This document shows, in pieces, positions 54,545 to 63,274 of a stretch of 64,000 bases of DNA. The notes beneath the pieces were generated by a model, which saw nothing but the letters and a program-made list of their open reading frames with translations, did not search any database and was not told where the DNA came from. The position numbers and the translations under genes were made by a program. Origin of the DNA: Pseudomonadaceae bacterium (lineage in GTDB: Bacteria > Pseudomonadota > Gammaproteobacteria > Pseudomonadales > Azotimanducaceae); NCBI GenBank assembly GCA_024743435.1, contig JANSWO010000007.1:62001-126000 (forward strand). Direction: 5' to 3'. The stretch's first letter is position 1. The number at the start of each line of letters is the position of its first letter.

Positions 54545-55954
54545 ATGACTGCATACAAGCTATTGATCAACGGCGAGCTGACAGACGGCGCGCAAACTAT
54601 GGACGTAGTCAACCCGGCTACCGAGCAGACTCTGGCGGTTTGCCCGCGCGCAGACGAAGCCCAGTTGAACGAGGCGGTTGCTGCAGCTAAGGCGGCATTC
54701 GCTGGCTGGAGCGAAACGCCGATTGAAGAGCGGAAGGCTGTTGTCGCCAAAATCGCCGATGTTATTGAGGCGAACGGCGCTGAACTTGCTCAGCTGCTGA
54801 CTTCCGAGCAGGGTAAGCCGATTGCCGATGCGACCGGAGAGGTGTACGGCACCGCCGCGTTTTTCCGCTACTTCACGTCGCTCGATCTGCCGGTTGAGAC
54901 AATCGACGATAACGAAGGCCGTCTCGTCGAAGCGCACCGAAAACCATTGGGCGTTGTAGGTGCGATTGTGCCCTGGAACTTCCCGATGATCCTGATGGCG
55001 TTCAAAGTTCCGCCGGCGCTCATTGCTGGCAACACTGTGGTGCTCAAACCATCGCCGACGACCCCACTGACGTCGCTGCGGCTGGGTGAATTGATCAAAG
55101 ACATCGTGCCTGCTGGCGTTGTGAACATTGTCACCGATGCCAATGATCTGGGTGCACCGCTGACCGCACACCCGGATATTCGCAAAGTCTCGTTCACGGG
55201 ATCGACTGCAACCGGCTCCAAAGTGATGGCAGGTGCTGCGGGCTTGCTGAAGCGCATCACCCTCGAACTGGGCGGTAACGATGCGGGTGTCGTGCTCGAC
55301 GATGTTGATCCCAAAACTGTTGCGCCGGCGTTGTTCCAGAGCGCTTTCCAGAACAGTGGCCAGGTGTGCATCGCGATGAAGCGGCTCTACGTGCATGAGT
55401 CAATCTATGACGAGATGGTGGATGAGCTGTCGACGCTGGCCAATGAGGCTGTGATCGGCGATGGACTGGAGCAGGGCACGACTCATGGCCCGCTGCAGAA
55501 CAAGATGCAATACGAGCGTGTTGTCGAGCTGCTCAATGACGCGGCCGAGAACGGCAGCATCGCAGCGGGTGGCGAAGTACCTGAGCAGCCGGGCTACTTC
55601 ATTCGCCCGACCATCGTGCGAGATGTGGCCGAAGGCAGCCGCATCGTTGACGAAGAGCAATTTGGTCCAGTGCTGCCAGTGATCAAGTACAGTGAAGAGG
55701 CGGACGTGATTGGTCGTGCCAACGGCACGGACTACGGCCTTGGCGGGTCGGTTTGGTCATCCAACCTCGATCGCGCGTATGCCGTTGCGGACAAGATGGA
55801 AGCCGGCACGATCTGGATCAACAAGCACGCAGAACTCGATCCGAGTATTCCCTTCGGTGGTGCCAAGCAATCTGGTCTTGGCGCAGAACTGGGCCAGGAT
55901 GGTTTGAAAGAGTTCACTCAGCTGAAGATCATCAACATGGCGCGGGCGTCTTGA
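54545..55954 (+). CDS. NAD(P)-dependent aldehyde dehydrogenase
   Basis: A 469-residue member of the aldehyde dehydrogenase superfamily. The catalytic Cys275 is in FQNSGQVCIAMKR, the activating Glu in LELGGNDAG, and VPWNFPMILMAFKVPPAL, KPSPTTPLT and FTGSTATG are the usual cofactor motifs. It oxidises an aldehyde to its acid. ATG 54545 has AGAGGA about 9 bases upstream; TTG 54536 is less likely. A clear hairpin terminator follows the gene. Confidence 0.92.
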   Translation: MTAYKLLINGELTDGAQTMDVVNPATEQTLAVCPRADEAQLNEAVAAAKAAFAGWSETPIEERKAVVAKIADVIEANGAELAQLLTSEQGKPIADATGEVYGTAAFFRYFTSLDLPVETIDDNEGRLVEAHRKPLGVVGAIVPWNFPMILMAFKVPPALIAGNTVVLKPSPTTPLTSLRLGELIKDIVPAGVVNIVTDANDLGAPLTAHPDIRKVSFTGSTATGSKVMAGAAGLLKRITLELGGNDAGVVLDDVDPKTVAPALFQSAFQNSGQVCIAMKRLYVHESIYDEMVDELSTLANEAVIGDGLEQGTTHGPLQNKMQYERVVELLNDAAENGSIAAGGEVPEQPGYFIRPTIVRDVAEGSRIVDEEQFGPVLPVIKYSEEADVIGRANGTDYGLGGSVWSSNLDRAYAVADKMEAGTIWINKHAELDPSIPFGGAKQSGLGAELGQDGLKEFTQLKIINMARAS

Positions 55955-55972
55955 TCTAAGACCGCGATGACT

Positions 55973-56001
55973 GCGCCTGGGTCGGTTGCCGGCTCAGGCG
56001 C
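55973..56001 (+). terminator. Intrinsic terminator of the aldehyde dehydrogenase gene
   Basis: Stem GCGCCTG / CAGGCGC with an inner GTCGG-TTG-CCGGC pairing, followed by a pyrimidine-rich run with several U (TTCTGCCTCTCTTCATTTC). It lies 18 bases after the stop in the convergent gap before the GNAT gene. Confidence 0.65.
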
Positions 56002-56054
56002 TTCTGCCTCTCTTCATTTCTGTCTCCAGTTCTCTCTTCGTTTCTTGGGTTGCG

Positions 56055-56612
56055 TTACTGCCTGCTGATCGCCAGTTCGAATAACGCCAGCTCAACTTCT
56101 CCCCCGACTCCATCATCGACTCGTTTCAAGCCTTTGCATTCGAAACCGAGGCGCTCGTAGTAGCGCTGTAACCGCTCATTCGATGCAACGCAATCCAGGC
56201 GTACAAACTCCGAACCCCGCGATCTCGCCATATTGATTGTGGCCGCCAGTAGTTGGCTGCCGATTGACGTGCCTTTTGGCGGACGGCTGATCGCGAGCTT
56301 GTGGAGATAGCTCGACGGCTCGGGATCGAAGCCCCAGAGCTGTTCGGGTGTGCGATTGACTTCGACGCAGGCGGCAATGTCACCTCGCACGTCCATGCAC
56401 CAGTAACCACCGCTACAAACGCTGCGCTTCACCTCGGCTTCGATGGAAGCAAGCCATTCCATCGGCCATTGCTCGATATCGTTTTTGAGCATCCATTCGC
56501 CATTGTCGAGCAGGATCTGGAAGACGGCGTTGGCCTCATCTGCTCGGACGCGTCGAAACGTGACGCTGCTCTCTGGCAACGCGCGTACCAGCGGGCCTAG
56601 ATTCTCAGACAT
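56055..56612 (-). CDS. GNAT-family N-acetyltransferase
   Basis: A 185-residue acetyltransferase. The fold is seen in VTFRRVRADEANAVFQIL, YLHKLAISRPPKGTSIGSQLL (the acetyl-CoA-binding motif region) and LRLDCVASNERLQRYYERLGF-type C-terminus (here VRLDCVASNERLQRYYERLG). The substrate is unknown. It follows the lipoprotein GST by 36 bases on the same strand. Confidence 0.85.
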   Translation of the reverse strand: MSENLGPLVRALPESSVTFRRVRADEANAVFQILLDNGEWMLKNDIEQWPMEWLASIEAEVKRSVCSGGYWCMDVRGDIAACVEVNRTPEQLWGFDPEPSSYLHKLAISRPPKGTSIGSQLLAATINMARSRGSEFVRLDCVASNERLQRYYERLGFECKGLKRVDDGVGGEVELALFELAISRQ

Positions 56613-56648
56613 CGAATGGGTTTACTCAGCTCGGTTGTCCGGTGTGCC

Positions 56649-57434
56649 CTATTGGCCTCTTGATCCGGCCGGTGCGTGTCGCTCGAGTCTTGGCAGATTG
56701 CCGATCATGCCGTCCGGCCGTGCTTTGGCGAGCATTCGCTGATAGGCGGGCCTGGCCACGATCCGCTCTTTCCATTCAGCGACGTTTGGAAACTGTTCTG
56801 CATCAACGATATTGAGTGCCGTGGCGACGTTGAGTGGAAACATCATCATGATGTCGGCAGCTGAGAACTCAGCGCCGCCAAACCAGGGCTGCGCGGCTAA
56901 GTGGTTCTCGGCGAATTGCACCGTAGCTTCGGAATCCACGAGGCGAGAGCGCGCTGTCGGTGGCTCCTTACGCCACGCGCGATAGTCTGAGAAGAGTCGC
57001 GCAGCGAGGCTGCCCTCAGCGAAGTGCATCCACATCAGGTGGCCAGGGTAGTCACTGCTGTTGAGGTCAGGTTGCAGCCTGCCCGGAGCATAGCGATTGA
57101 GAATAACTTCCATGATCGCGCCGGACTCCACGAGAACCGCATCGCCAATCAATACCGTGGGTGCCATGGGGACATCCGGATTGACCGCGCGGATATTCGC
57201 CATGGATGCACGCAAGTCGCCGCGAACGAACTCGAGCTCATAAGGCATTTGCAGTTCTTCCATCAGCCAGACGATTCGCTCGCTGCGTCGGCCTTCAAGA
57301 TGGTAGATGGTGATGGTTGGGGTTGTCTGGACTGCACCCCCGGTACTGCCTGGCGGAGTAGTACTGGCACAACCCAAGACAGCAAAGACACATAGAACGC
57401 ATGTCAGAGCTGCGATCACCGAGCGAGTAGTCAT
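56649..57434 (-). CDS. Glutathione S-transferase-like protein with lipoprotein signal
   Basis: A 261-residue protein. Its first 22 residues form a lipoprotein signal peptide (SVIAALTCVLCVFAVLGC, lipobox VLGC, Cys22). After a Thr/Pro/Gly-rich linker comes a complete GST: TITIYHLEGRRSERIVWLM, MAPTVLIGDAVLVESGAIME and a C-terminal helical domain with AEFSAADIMMMFPL. The start ATG 57434 is fixed by the signal. GSTs are normally cytosolic, so an envelope-anchored one is unusual; glutathione supply outside the cytoplasm would be an issue. Confidence 0.75.
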   Translation of the reverse strand: MTTRSVIAALTCVLCVFAVLGCASTTPPGSTGGAVQTTPTITIYHLEGRRSERIVWLMEELQMPYELEFVRGDLRASMANIRAVNPDVPMAPTVLIGDAVLVESGAIMEVILNRYAPGRLQPDLNSSDYPGHLMWMHFAEGSLAARLFSDYRAWRKEPPTARSRLVDSEATVQFAENHLAAQPWFGGAEFSAADIMMMFPLNVATALNIVDAEQFPNVAEWKERIVARPAYQRMLAKARPDGMIGNLPRLERHAPAGSRGQ

Positions 57435-57487
57435 AAGAAGCTTCCTGTCTTTGCCGAGCATGAGGGCTTTGGGAGTGTCGAATCAGG

Positions 57488-58723
57488 CTACCCATTACTA
57501 CGGCTCATTGACAGCGCATCCAGCAGCTCCGGAATCTTCTTGCCGAGTTTGAAGAAGCCCGCTTTAGCATATGGCCACGCGAGCCTGTCGTAGTGACGTG
57601 TATCGATGATCACCTCAATACCCTCAGCCGCCAGATCTTCAGTCAGCGAGCTGATTCGCGCAGCTGTCGGGCCAACAGGGGAGTAGGGAATGACAATCTC
57701 GGATACCCCGGTTTCGCGAAGCCAGCCGGTTATCGTCTCGCCGTCTTGAACGATTCTGCTGTGTGCTTGTTGCGGATTCACCGAATCCAGGGCGTCTTGG
57801 GTCAGGGCACGTCGGAACCGGCGAACCTGTGTGGACTCGCCATGGGGCGAAAGCGGGCTGGGTGACAAAGCGCCAACCGTTGCGTAACGCTCGATTGCGC
57901 CCGAACCAAGGTCGTCACCGTGTAGCAGTAGTGCGCATCGGGATCGATCGATGTCCGCCGGCGCCTGCGGCCAGTGTGGTTGCGCTCTTGGCTCTGACAG
58001 CAAATCTGGGTTCTCCGAGATCGGCTCCGCCTGAGTGGCAAGCCGCTCGAGCCCCGCCGGCTCATCTCCCTGGAAGAAGCGAGGCGCGTAGCGGCGGATG
58101 TTGTCAGGGCGAGCGCAATAGGTCTTACCCTTCGTGTGCAACCCGGCTACCCAGCGCCAGGAACAGGTGTTGGATGCCGGGTCTCCATCGAGCAGGTGTT
58201 GTAGAAACCAGTCCGCACCCAACTGCCAGGGCAACCTTAAGGTAAACACCCAGATGCTCGCAAACCACATGCGTGCGTGGTTATGGAGGTAGCCGTAGTC
58301 GAGGAGTTCCTGCGCCCAGCTGTCAAAAACATCGATGCCAGTAGAGCCGCTCGTCGCAGCTTGAACGCGAGCTTTGAGCTCCTCATTTGCCGTCAGCTCG
58401 GCTGATAGCTCCTGGACATCTCGGTTATAGGCATGCCAAACGTAGGGACGATGCTCGAGCCAGCCCTTGAAATAGGCTCGCCAGAACACTTCTTGAACAA
58501 ACTTTTCGCAAGTAGATGGAGAAAACCGAGCCAGTACTGACTGAAGTACTTCCCGCTCGCTGATCGCGCGATGCCGAAGATACGGCGATAGCATGGACAC
58601 GTTTGGCCGATCGTTGGCCGGCGCATCAACATTGCGATCACGAGCGTACTTGCTGCCTGCGTTTGGCAGGAAGTCCGCCAGCCTGGCAAGCGCGACGTCA
58701 CGTGAAGGCGGGAAGTGGTTCAT
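57488..58723 (-). CDS. Photolyase/cryptochrome-like protein with FAD domain first and alpha/beta domain second
   Basis: A 411-residue protein. Residues 1-250 are the FAD-binding helical domain of photolyases, normally C-terminal: FPPSRDVALARLADFL, SMLSPYLRHRAISERE, EVFWRAYFKGWLEHRPYVW, LHNHARMWFASIWVF and CSWRWVAGLHTKGKTY. Residues 260-405 look like the alpha/beta antenna domain, normally N-terminal: RCALLLHGDDL, SEIVIPYSPVGPTAARI and AWPYAKAGFFKLGKKIP. The order thus appears swapped. It may repair UV damage using FAD and light or act as a light sensor. A DUF2256 gene precedes it. Confidence 0.8.
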   Translation of the reverse strand: MNHFPPSRDVALARLADFLPNAGSKYARDRNVDAPANDRPNVSMLSPYLRHRAISEREVLQSVLARFSPSTCEKFVQEVFWRAYFKGWLEHRPYVWHAYNRDVQELSAELTANEELKARVQAATSGSTGIDVFDSWAQELLDYGYLHNHARMWFASIWVFTLRLPWQLGADWFLQHLLDGDPASNTCSWRWVAGLHTKGKTYCARPDNIRRYAPRFFQGDEPAGLERLATQAEPISENPDLLSEPRAQPHWPQAPADIDRSRCALLLHGDDLGSGAIERYATVGALSPSPLSPHGESTQVRRFRRALTQDALDSVNPQQAHSRIVQDGETITGWLRETGVSEIVIPYSPVGPTAARISSLTEDLAAEGIEVIIDTRHYDRLAWPYAKAGFFKLGKKIPELLDALSMSRSNG

Positions 58724-58751
58724 CGCAGTGTGCCCTGCTGATGGCAATTGC

Positions 58752-58898
58752 TTACGACCGACGTCTGTGTCGGCGGCAGCGCTCGGAGCAATAACGTACC
58801 TCGTCCCAGCAATTCGACCACTTGCGTCGCCAGGAGAACGGGCGTTCGCAAACCGCGCAAATTTTGCTGGGGCGCTCGGCCTTGGAGTTGAATGTCAT
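58752..58898 (-). CDS. DUF2256 small cysteine-rich protein
   Basis: A 48-residue gene. It has five cysteines: ICAVCERPF gives CxxC, followed by [19 protein letters not shown]. This is the DUF2256 pattern, a probable zinc-binding knuckle with a basic C-terminus. DUF2256 genes often sit beside photolyase/cryptochrome genes. ATG 58898 and TAA 58752 leave 28 bases before the photolyase start, so the two are probably one operon. It may bind nucleic acid or aid the photolyase. Confidence 0.85.
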   Translation of the reverse strand: MTFNSKAERPSKICAVCERPFSWRRKWSNCWDEVRYCSERCRRHRRRS

Positions 58899-58992
58899 GA
58901 GCCAACGTTAGCGCTGCCGTCGTCTCGAATGTGTGAACAACGCAGCGTGCAGTGGTCGTGCTAAATTGCTGGCCAGGAAGCAGGAGAGATTT

Positions 58993-59811
58993 ATGGAACT
59001 GGAAACCGTCGCCTATGAAACTGTCTCGGACGGTGCGATTGCTCGTATCACGCTGAACCGGCCAGACAAGCGTAATGCTCAGAATCGCCAAATGACGTAT
59101 GACATCGACGCTGCGTTTTCTGCAGCGGCGGCTGATGATGCGGTCAAGGTGATTGTGCTAGCCGGCGCAGGGCCCCACTTTTCAGCAGGGCACGATCTCA
59201 AAGACGTTGGTGAGTTTGAGATAAACGCCATCAACATGGTCGGTGGTTTTGCCCAACCGGGCGCCGAAGGGCATATGGCTTTCGAAGACGAGGTCTACCT
59301 CAAGATGTGCCGTCGTTGGCACGATTTGCCAAAGCCAACGATCGCTGAAGTCCAAGGCAAGACGATCGCCGGCGGCCTCATGCTCATGTGGGTATGCGAC
59401 ATCATCATTGCGGCTGACGATGCGTTGTTTGCAGACCCTACGGTTAACTTTGGCGTTAACGGTGTTGAATGGTTCTCTCACCCGTTTGAATTTGGAGTGC
59501 GCAAGGCAAAGGAGTTGCTGTTCACTGGCGATTTCGTGGGCGCCGATGATGCACTCCGCCTCGGCATGATCAACCACGCCGTGGCGAGCGATGAGCTCAC
59601 GGACTTCACCATGGCGATGGCCGGACGCATCGCGGAGAAACCCTCTTTTGCGCTGCGGCTTGCAAAAATGGCCGTGAACCAGGCGCTGGATGCTCAGGGG
59701 TTCTGGACCGCGCAGCAGGCCGCATTCAACCTTCAACACGTTGGCCACTCGCATGTGCGCGAGATGATGGCGCGTCATAAGATCAAGAAAATGAAAGCCG
59801 GGGACAGCTGA
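58993..59811 (+). CDS. Enoyl-CoA hydratase/isomerase family protein
   Basis: A 272-residue crotonase-family enzyme. ITLNRPDKRNAQNRQMTYD is the start of the fold, AGPHFSAGHDLKDVG forms the first oxyanion hole, and GKTIAGGLMLMWVCDI the second. The HDLKD form and the C-terminal helical part resemble bacterial enoyl-CoA hydratases of mycobacterial EchA type. ATG 58993 has AGGAG about 7 bases upstream; the longer frame to 58933 is rejected. It is divergent from DUF2256. Confidence 0.88.
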   Translation: MELETVAYETVSDGAIARITLNRPDKRNAQNRQMTYDIDAAFSAAAADDAVKVIVLAGAGPHFSAGHDLKDVGEFEINAINMVGGFAQPGAEGHMAFEDEVYLKMCRRWHDLPKPTIAEVQGKTIAGGLMLMWVCDIIIAADDALFADPTVNFGVNGVEWFSHPFEFGVRKAKELLFTGDFVGADDALRLGMINHAVASDELTDFTMAMAGRIAEKPSFALRLAKMAVNQALDAQGFWTAQQAAFNLQHVGHSHVREMMARHKIKKMKAGDS

Positions 59812-59834
59812 CAAGCAATCGCCTGGTCAGCGCG

Positions 59835-61181
59835 TTAGATTATCTCGAAGTATCGCTCGAGCTCCCAGCTCGTGACAGCTTGATCAAATTGCCGCGCTTC
59901 CCACTCTCGGGAAGCGCAGTAGTGCTGCACAAAAGCCTCGCCAAACAAACTGATGCCGGCTTTTGAGCGGGCGAGATTGCGCGTCGCTTCCGCGAGGTTC
60001 GATGGCAGCCTGAGCCTTGCCGGAAGTCGTTTTTCGTAGGCGTTGCCGGTGATGGGCGCGTCAGGCTCAAGTCTGTTCTCAATTCCCCATATGCCTGCAC
60101 CGATAGCGGCTGCCAGGGCAAGGTAGGGGTTGATGTCCGCGGCAGCGACGCGAAATTCTACCCGCTGGCCACGATCACCTCCTTCAATCACACGTAGTGC
60201 ACATGTTCGATTGTCGATGCCCCAGGTAGCAGAAGTGGGAGCCCACATTCCGGGCACCAGGCGAGCGAAGCTGTTGACGTTCGGTGCAATCATGGCCAGC
60301 AGCTCAGGCATAAGGGCCTGCTGGCCCCCGATGAACCAGCGCATGACGTCTGACATACCGTGACTGTCGTTTGCATCGAAGAAGGCGTTGTCACCCGAAT
60401 TGTCCAGGAGTGACAGATGCAGGTGTCCCGACTGACCGGGATAGTCAGTCGACCATCTGGCCATGAACGTTGCCATTAGTTCGTTTCGCTGCGCCCATAC
60501 CTTGGTGAATGTCTTAAACAACGCTGCTTTGTCTGCAGCGTCGAGGGCGTCGTCGTAGGCGATTGCGGCTTCCAGAACGCCGGGGCCGGTTTCGGTATGC
60601 AGGCCCTCCAGCTCGAAATCCATCTCGCGGCACAGATCCATGAGGTCGTGAAAGATCTCAGCATTGACGCTGCTGCGTAGCACCGAGTAACCAAACATGC
60701 CTGGCGTTAATGGTTCCAGCTGTCGGTAGCCCTTGTCGCGGACCGATTGGGGTGTCTCGTTGAAAAGAAAGAACTCAAATTCGCTGCCTGCCTTGACCTG
60801 AAACCCGAGTTCTTTGCCGCGCTCGAGCACACGGCGCAGCGTGGCCCTGGGACACACCGCTTCCGCGCTGCCTGTGAATTCTCCCAGGACAAAGGGCATG
60901 CCTGCCTCCATGGGCATTAGCCTGGCCGTCTCTGGTAGCAATCGGACGTGCGCATCGGGATAGGCGGAATGCCAGCCTGTGTAGCTGGTGTTGTCGTAGA
61001 GCTCATCGGCGCTATCCCAACCAAGAACGACATCGCAGAAACCGAAGCCATCGTCCAAGGCCTTCGCAAACTTGGTTGACGATAGGTACTTGCCGCGCAG
61101 TACGCCGTCCATATCAACAACGCCGACCTTGGCATTCGACTCAGGAGTGACGAGAGCTTTTAGTTCTTCGATTGTCTTCAT
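59835..61181 (-). CDS. Glutamine synthetase-family ligase (PuuA/gamma-glutamylamide synthetase-like)
   Basis: A 448-residue glutamine-synthetase-fold protein. VKAGSEFEFFLF and HTETGPGVLEAAI supply the metal-binding glutamates, SGHLHLSL is the ATP-binding region, and WGIDNRTCALRVIEG and VEFRVAAADINPYLALAAAI finish the active site. It has no N-terminal adenylylation tyrosine motif of the main GS. Related enzymes join glutamate to amines. The CoA transferase gene is upstream on the same strand (38 bases). Confidence 0.87.
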   Translation of the reverse strand: MKTIEELKALVTPESNAKVGVVDMDGVLRGKYLSSTKFAKALDDGFGFCDVVLGWDSADELYDNTSYTGWHSAYPDAHVRLLPETARLMPMEAGMPFVLGEFTGSAEAVCPRATLRRVLERGKELGFQVKAGSEFEFFLFNETPQSVRDKGYRQLEPLTPGMFGYSVLRSSVNAEIFHDLMDLCREMDFELEGLHTETGPGVLEAAIAYDDALDAADKAALFKTFTKVWAQRNELMATFMARWSTDYPGQSGHLHLSLLDNSGDNAFFDANDSHGMSDVMRWFIGGQQALMPELLAMIAPNVNSFARLVPGMWAPTSATWGIDNRTCALRVIEGGDRGQRVEFRVAAADINPYLALAAAIGAGIWGIENRLEPDAPITGNAYEKRLPARLRLPSNLAEATRNLARSKAGISLFGEAFVQHYCASREWEARQFDQAVTSWELERYFEII

Positions 61182-61219
61182 CTGATCGGCTCTGCCTGGT
61201 TGGGGGTTTTGTCGCTCTG

Positions 61220-62452
61220 CTACAGCGCACCATCTGCGCGCAAGCGTTGAATCTCTGCGGCACTGTAGCCAAGCTCCAGCATCACTTCCTGCGTATGTTC
61301 GCCAAGCCCTGGTGCCGGACGTTTGACGGCGGGCGGCGCCTGGTCACTCGTGTGGCTCGCGGCAACCGTGCGAATTGAACTGGGGTCGTTCGAACTCGCT
61401 GGCACCTCGGTGATAGCTGGTCTCAGTTGCAGCTGAGCATCACTTGCGACCTCGGACAGCGCTCGCACCAGCGCAACAGGCACCCCCGCTTGCTCAAGCA
61501 GAGACTGCCAGTGCCCGGTGGGCTCTGTTGCGAGCCGTTCGCTGATTGCTTGGAAGAGCGCATCACCATCAACTGAGCGAGCGCGTGCATCAGGATAAAT
61601 CTGCTTCAGTTCAGGCATGCCGATGGCGTCGAACAGCGCGCTGGCATGGCTGTCTTTCAACGCGCTGATCTGCAGATAACCGTCTGCGGTTGGAAACACA
61701 TCAGCGCAACCCTGGCCCGTCGGTGATCGATTACCGTTGCGCCGGGGTTGGTTGCCGCGCAATAGAAAGCTCGTCATTTGAGGCGCCTGCAGCATGACAG
61801 CGGTGTCCTGCATGGCGACGTCGACATGTTGTCCCTCGCCGGTGCGCTCTCGTCTGAACAGGGCGGCTGAGGTTGCAAATGCGGTGTTGAGAGCGGTAGC
61901 CATATCGACGACGAAGTAGCCAGCTCGGGTGGGCGGGGCGTCGTTGTCCCCGGTCAGGCTCATCAAGCCGGATGATGCCTGTATGGCTCCATCGAACGCG
62001 GGCAGTTCGGCGCCGTCACCCTCCTGCCCGAAGCCGGAGATAGAAACGTAGATCAGGTCTGGTTTGATTTTCCTCATCGCGTCAAAGTCGAAGCCGAGGC
62101 GCCTCATCACACCCGGAACAAAATTCTGCACGAGCACATCGCTTTGTTGTACGAGCCTCGTGACGATCTCACGCGCGGCTTCGTGTTTCAGATTCAGCGT
62201 GATGGAGCGCTTGCCTATGTTGCAGGCGACAAAGGAGGGTGACAGTCCGCTACCGGGATAACTGAGCCCGCGCCGGGTCATGTCCCCCGAGCCCGGCATC
62301 TCAACCTTGATGACTTCCGCGCCAAAGCTGGCGAGTTGCTGGGTAGCAAAAGGGCCGGATAGCACCTGTGTGAAATCCAGTACTCGCACGCCCTCAAACG
62401 TTGCGATTGGAGGGGTGTTTGTTGAGGCGGATGAGGAGGAGGGGTCGGTCAC
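61220..62452 (-). CDS. CaiB/BaiF-family CoA transferase
   Basis: A 410-residue class III CoA transferase. VLDFTQVLSGPFATQQLASFGAEVIKVE is the family N-terminus, with GDMTRRG and NIGKRSITLNLK. The catalytic aspartate is likely in HVDVAMQDTAVML. It moves CoA from one acid to another. The N-terminus is rich in Ser and Thr, and the start is GTG. It forms a two-gene operon with the glutamine-synthetase-like ligase, suggesting that an acid is activated here and an amine or acid is handled by the ligase. Confidence 0.88.
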   Translation of the reverse strand: MTDPSSSSASTNTPPIATFEGVRVLDFTQVLSGPFATQQLASFGAEVIKVEMPGSGDMTRRGLSYPGSGLSPSFVACNIGKRSITLNLKHEAAREIVTRLVQQSDVLVQNFVPGVMRRLGFDFDAMRKIKPDLIYVSISGFGQEGDGAELPAFDGAIQASSGLMSLTGDNDAPPTRAGYFVVDMATALNTAFATSAALFRRERTGEGQHVDVAMQDTAVMLQAPQMTSFLLRGNQPRRNGNRSPTGQGCADVFPTADGYLQISALKDSHASALFDAIGMPELKQIYPDARARSVDGDALFQAISERLATEPTGHWQSLLEQAGVPVALVRALSEVASDAQLQLRPAITEVPASSNDPSSIRTVAASHTSDQAPPAVKRPAPGLGEHTQEVMLELGYSAAEIQRLRADGAL

Positions 62453-62521
62453 GTTTGCGCTCTACTGTGAGGTTCGCGCAGTGTACGTGAGTGCGTAACG
62501 CAGTTCGTGGCCGTGAAAACA

Positions 62522-62548
62522 AAACGGCCCGCGCAGTGCGGGCCGTTT
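62522..62548 (-). terminator. Intrinsic terminator of the RRM-protein gene
   Basis: Perfect 11-base stem AAACGGCCCGC / GCGGGCCGTTT with a 5-base loop. On the minus strand the stem is followed by TTTTGTTTTC, a good U-run. It lies 37 bases after the RRM stop. Read from the plus side the A-rich flank makes it partly bidirectional. Confidence 0.85.
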
Positions 62549-62584
62549 GAGTAGCTGCAAAGTGCAGCTGGCTAGGTCGATCGC

Positions 62585-62881
62585 TTAGAAGCGACGACCG
62601 CCGCCACCGCCGCCGCCCGGGCCGCCACGGGGACGATCTTCACGGGGACGTGCTTCGTTAATTCGAAGGTTGCGGCCACCCATTGAGGAGCCGTCGATAG
62701 CTTTAATGGCGTCTTCGCCGTCAGCCTTGTTTTCCATCTCGACAAAGCCGAAGCCCTTCGAGCGACCGGTTTCCCGGTCGTTGATGATGTTGACGCGCGA
62801 CACGGGGCCGTGCTCTTCAAACATGCTGCGAAGCTCATCTTCGGTTGCGGTGTACGGGAGGTTTCCAACGTATATATTCAT
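62585..62881 (-). CDS. RNA-binding protein with one RRM
   Basis: A 98-residue protein. RNP2 is IYVGNL at residues 3-8 and RNP1 is KGFGFVEM, the two RNA-contacting motifs of RRM domains. The C-terminal tail is Gly-, Arg- and Pro-rich (RPRGGPGGGGGGGRRF). It resembles cold-inducible RRM proteins of bacteria and probably acts as an RNA chaperone. It has its own terminator and a long upstream non-coding region. Confidence 0.92.
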   Translation of the reverse strand: MNIYVGNLPYTATEDELRSMFEEHGPVSRVNIINDRETGRSKGFGFVEMENKADGEDAIKAIDGSSMGGRNLRINEARPREDRPRGGPGGGGGGGRRF

Positions 62882-63274
62882 CTACGATTCTCAAAATCAT
62901 GCGCTGATCTTCAATGCTGCTTGCGGCCAGCGCATCAGGCCGTGAGCAGTGACATGCCATAGACACATCGATGTGCGCCGCTAACGCATTGCCTTGTTCT
63001 GGTGTTATCCAAAATCGGGCATTGCCGCTAACAGCTCCGGAGTCCTCAGTACGCAATCCTAAAAGTTTCGCGGGGCGTGCGCGCTGCCTGGGTTTCCAAG
63101 CAACTGATGCCAGCCTGATCCTCGGTAGTCGCCGGTCGTCGAGCGCGTGGGCGGTAGCCCTTGCGCGATCGTCCTGGCGATGATACCGATTTCCGTGGCG
63201 ACAAGCACGGCGAGAACACGAATGTTTTTATATGTCAATGCTATGACAATTTCGTTGCTTCGCGCCCGCTGGGT
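62882..63274 (-). other. Long non-coding region upstream of the RRM gene
   Basis: No gene is supported in these 393 bases; the short frames are low in similarity and lack ribosome binding sites. On the minus strand a TTGACA box lies at 63233-63238 next to an inverted repeat TGTCA/TGACA. The distance to the RRM start would give a leader of over 300 bases, as is seen for some cold-shock mRNAs. The promoter is unproven and no good -10 is visible at 17 bases. Confidence 0.35.

Noticed and set aside
54560-55396. 278-codon minus-strand frame inside the aldehyde dehydrogenase gene
   Set aside because: Antisense to a catalytic-motif-complete enzyme; composition is unlike real proteins in the window.
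62971-63183. Plus-strand frame of 70 codons in the gap upstream of the RRM gene
   Set aside because: No ribosome binding site, no similarity, and Ser/Arg/Ala-rich composition as in non-coding GC-rich DNA.
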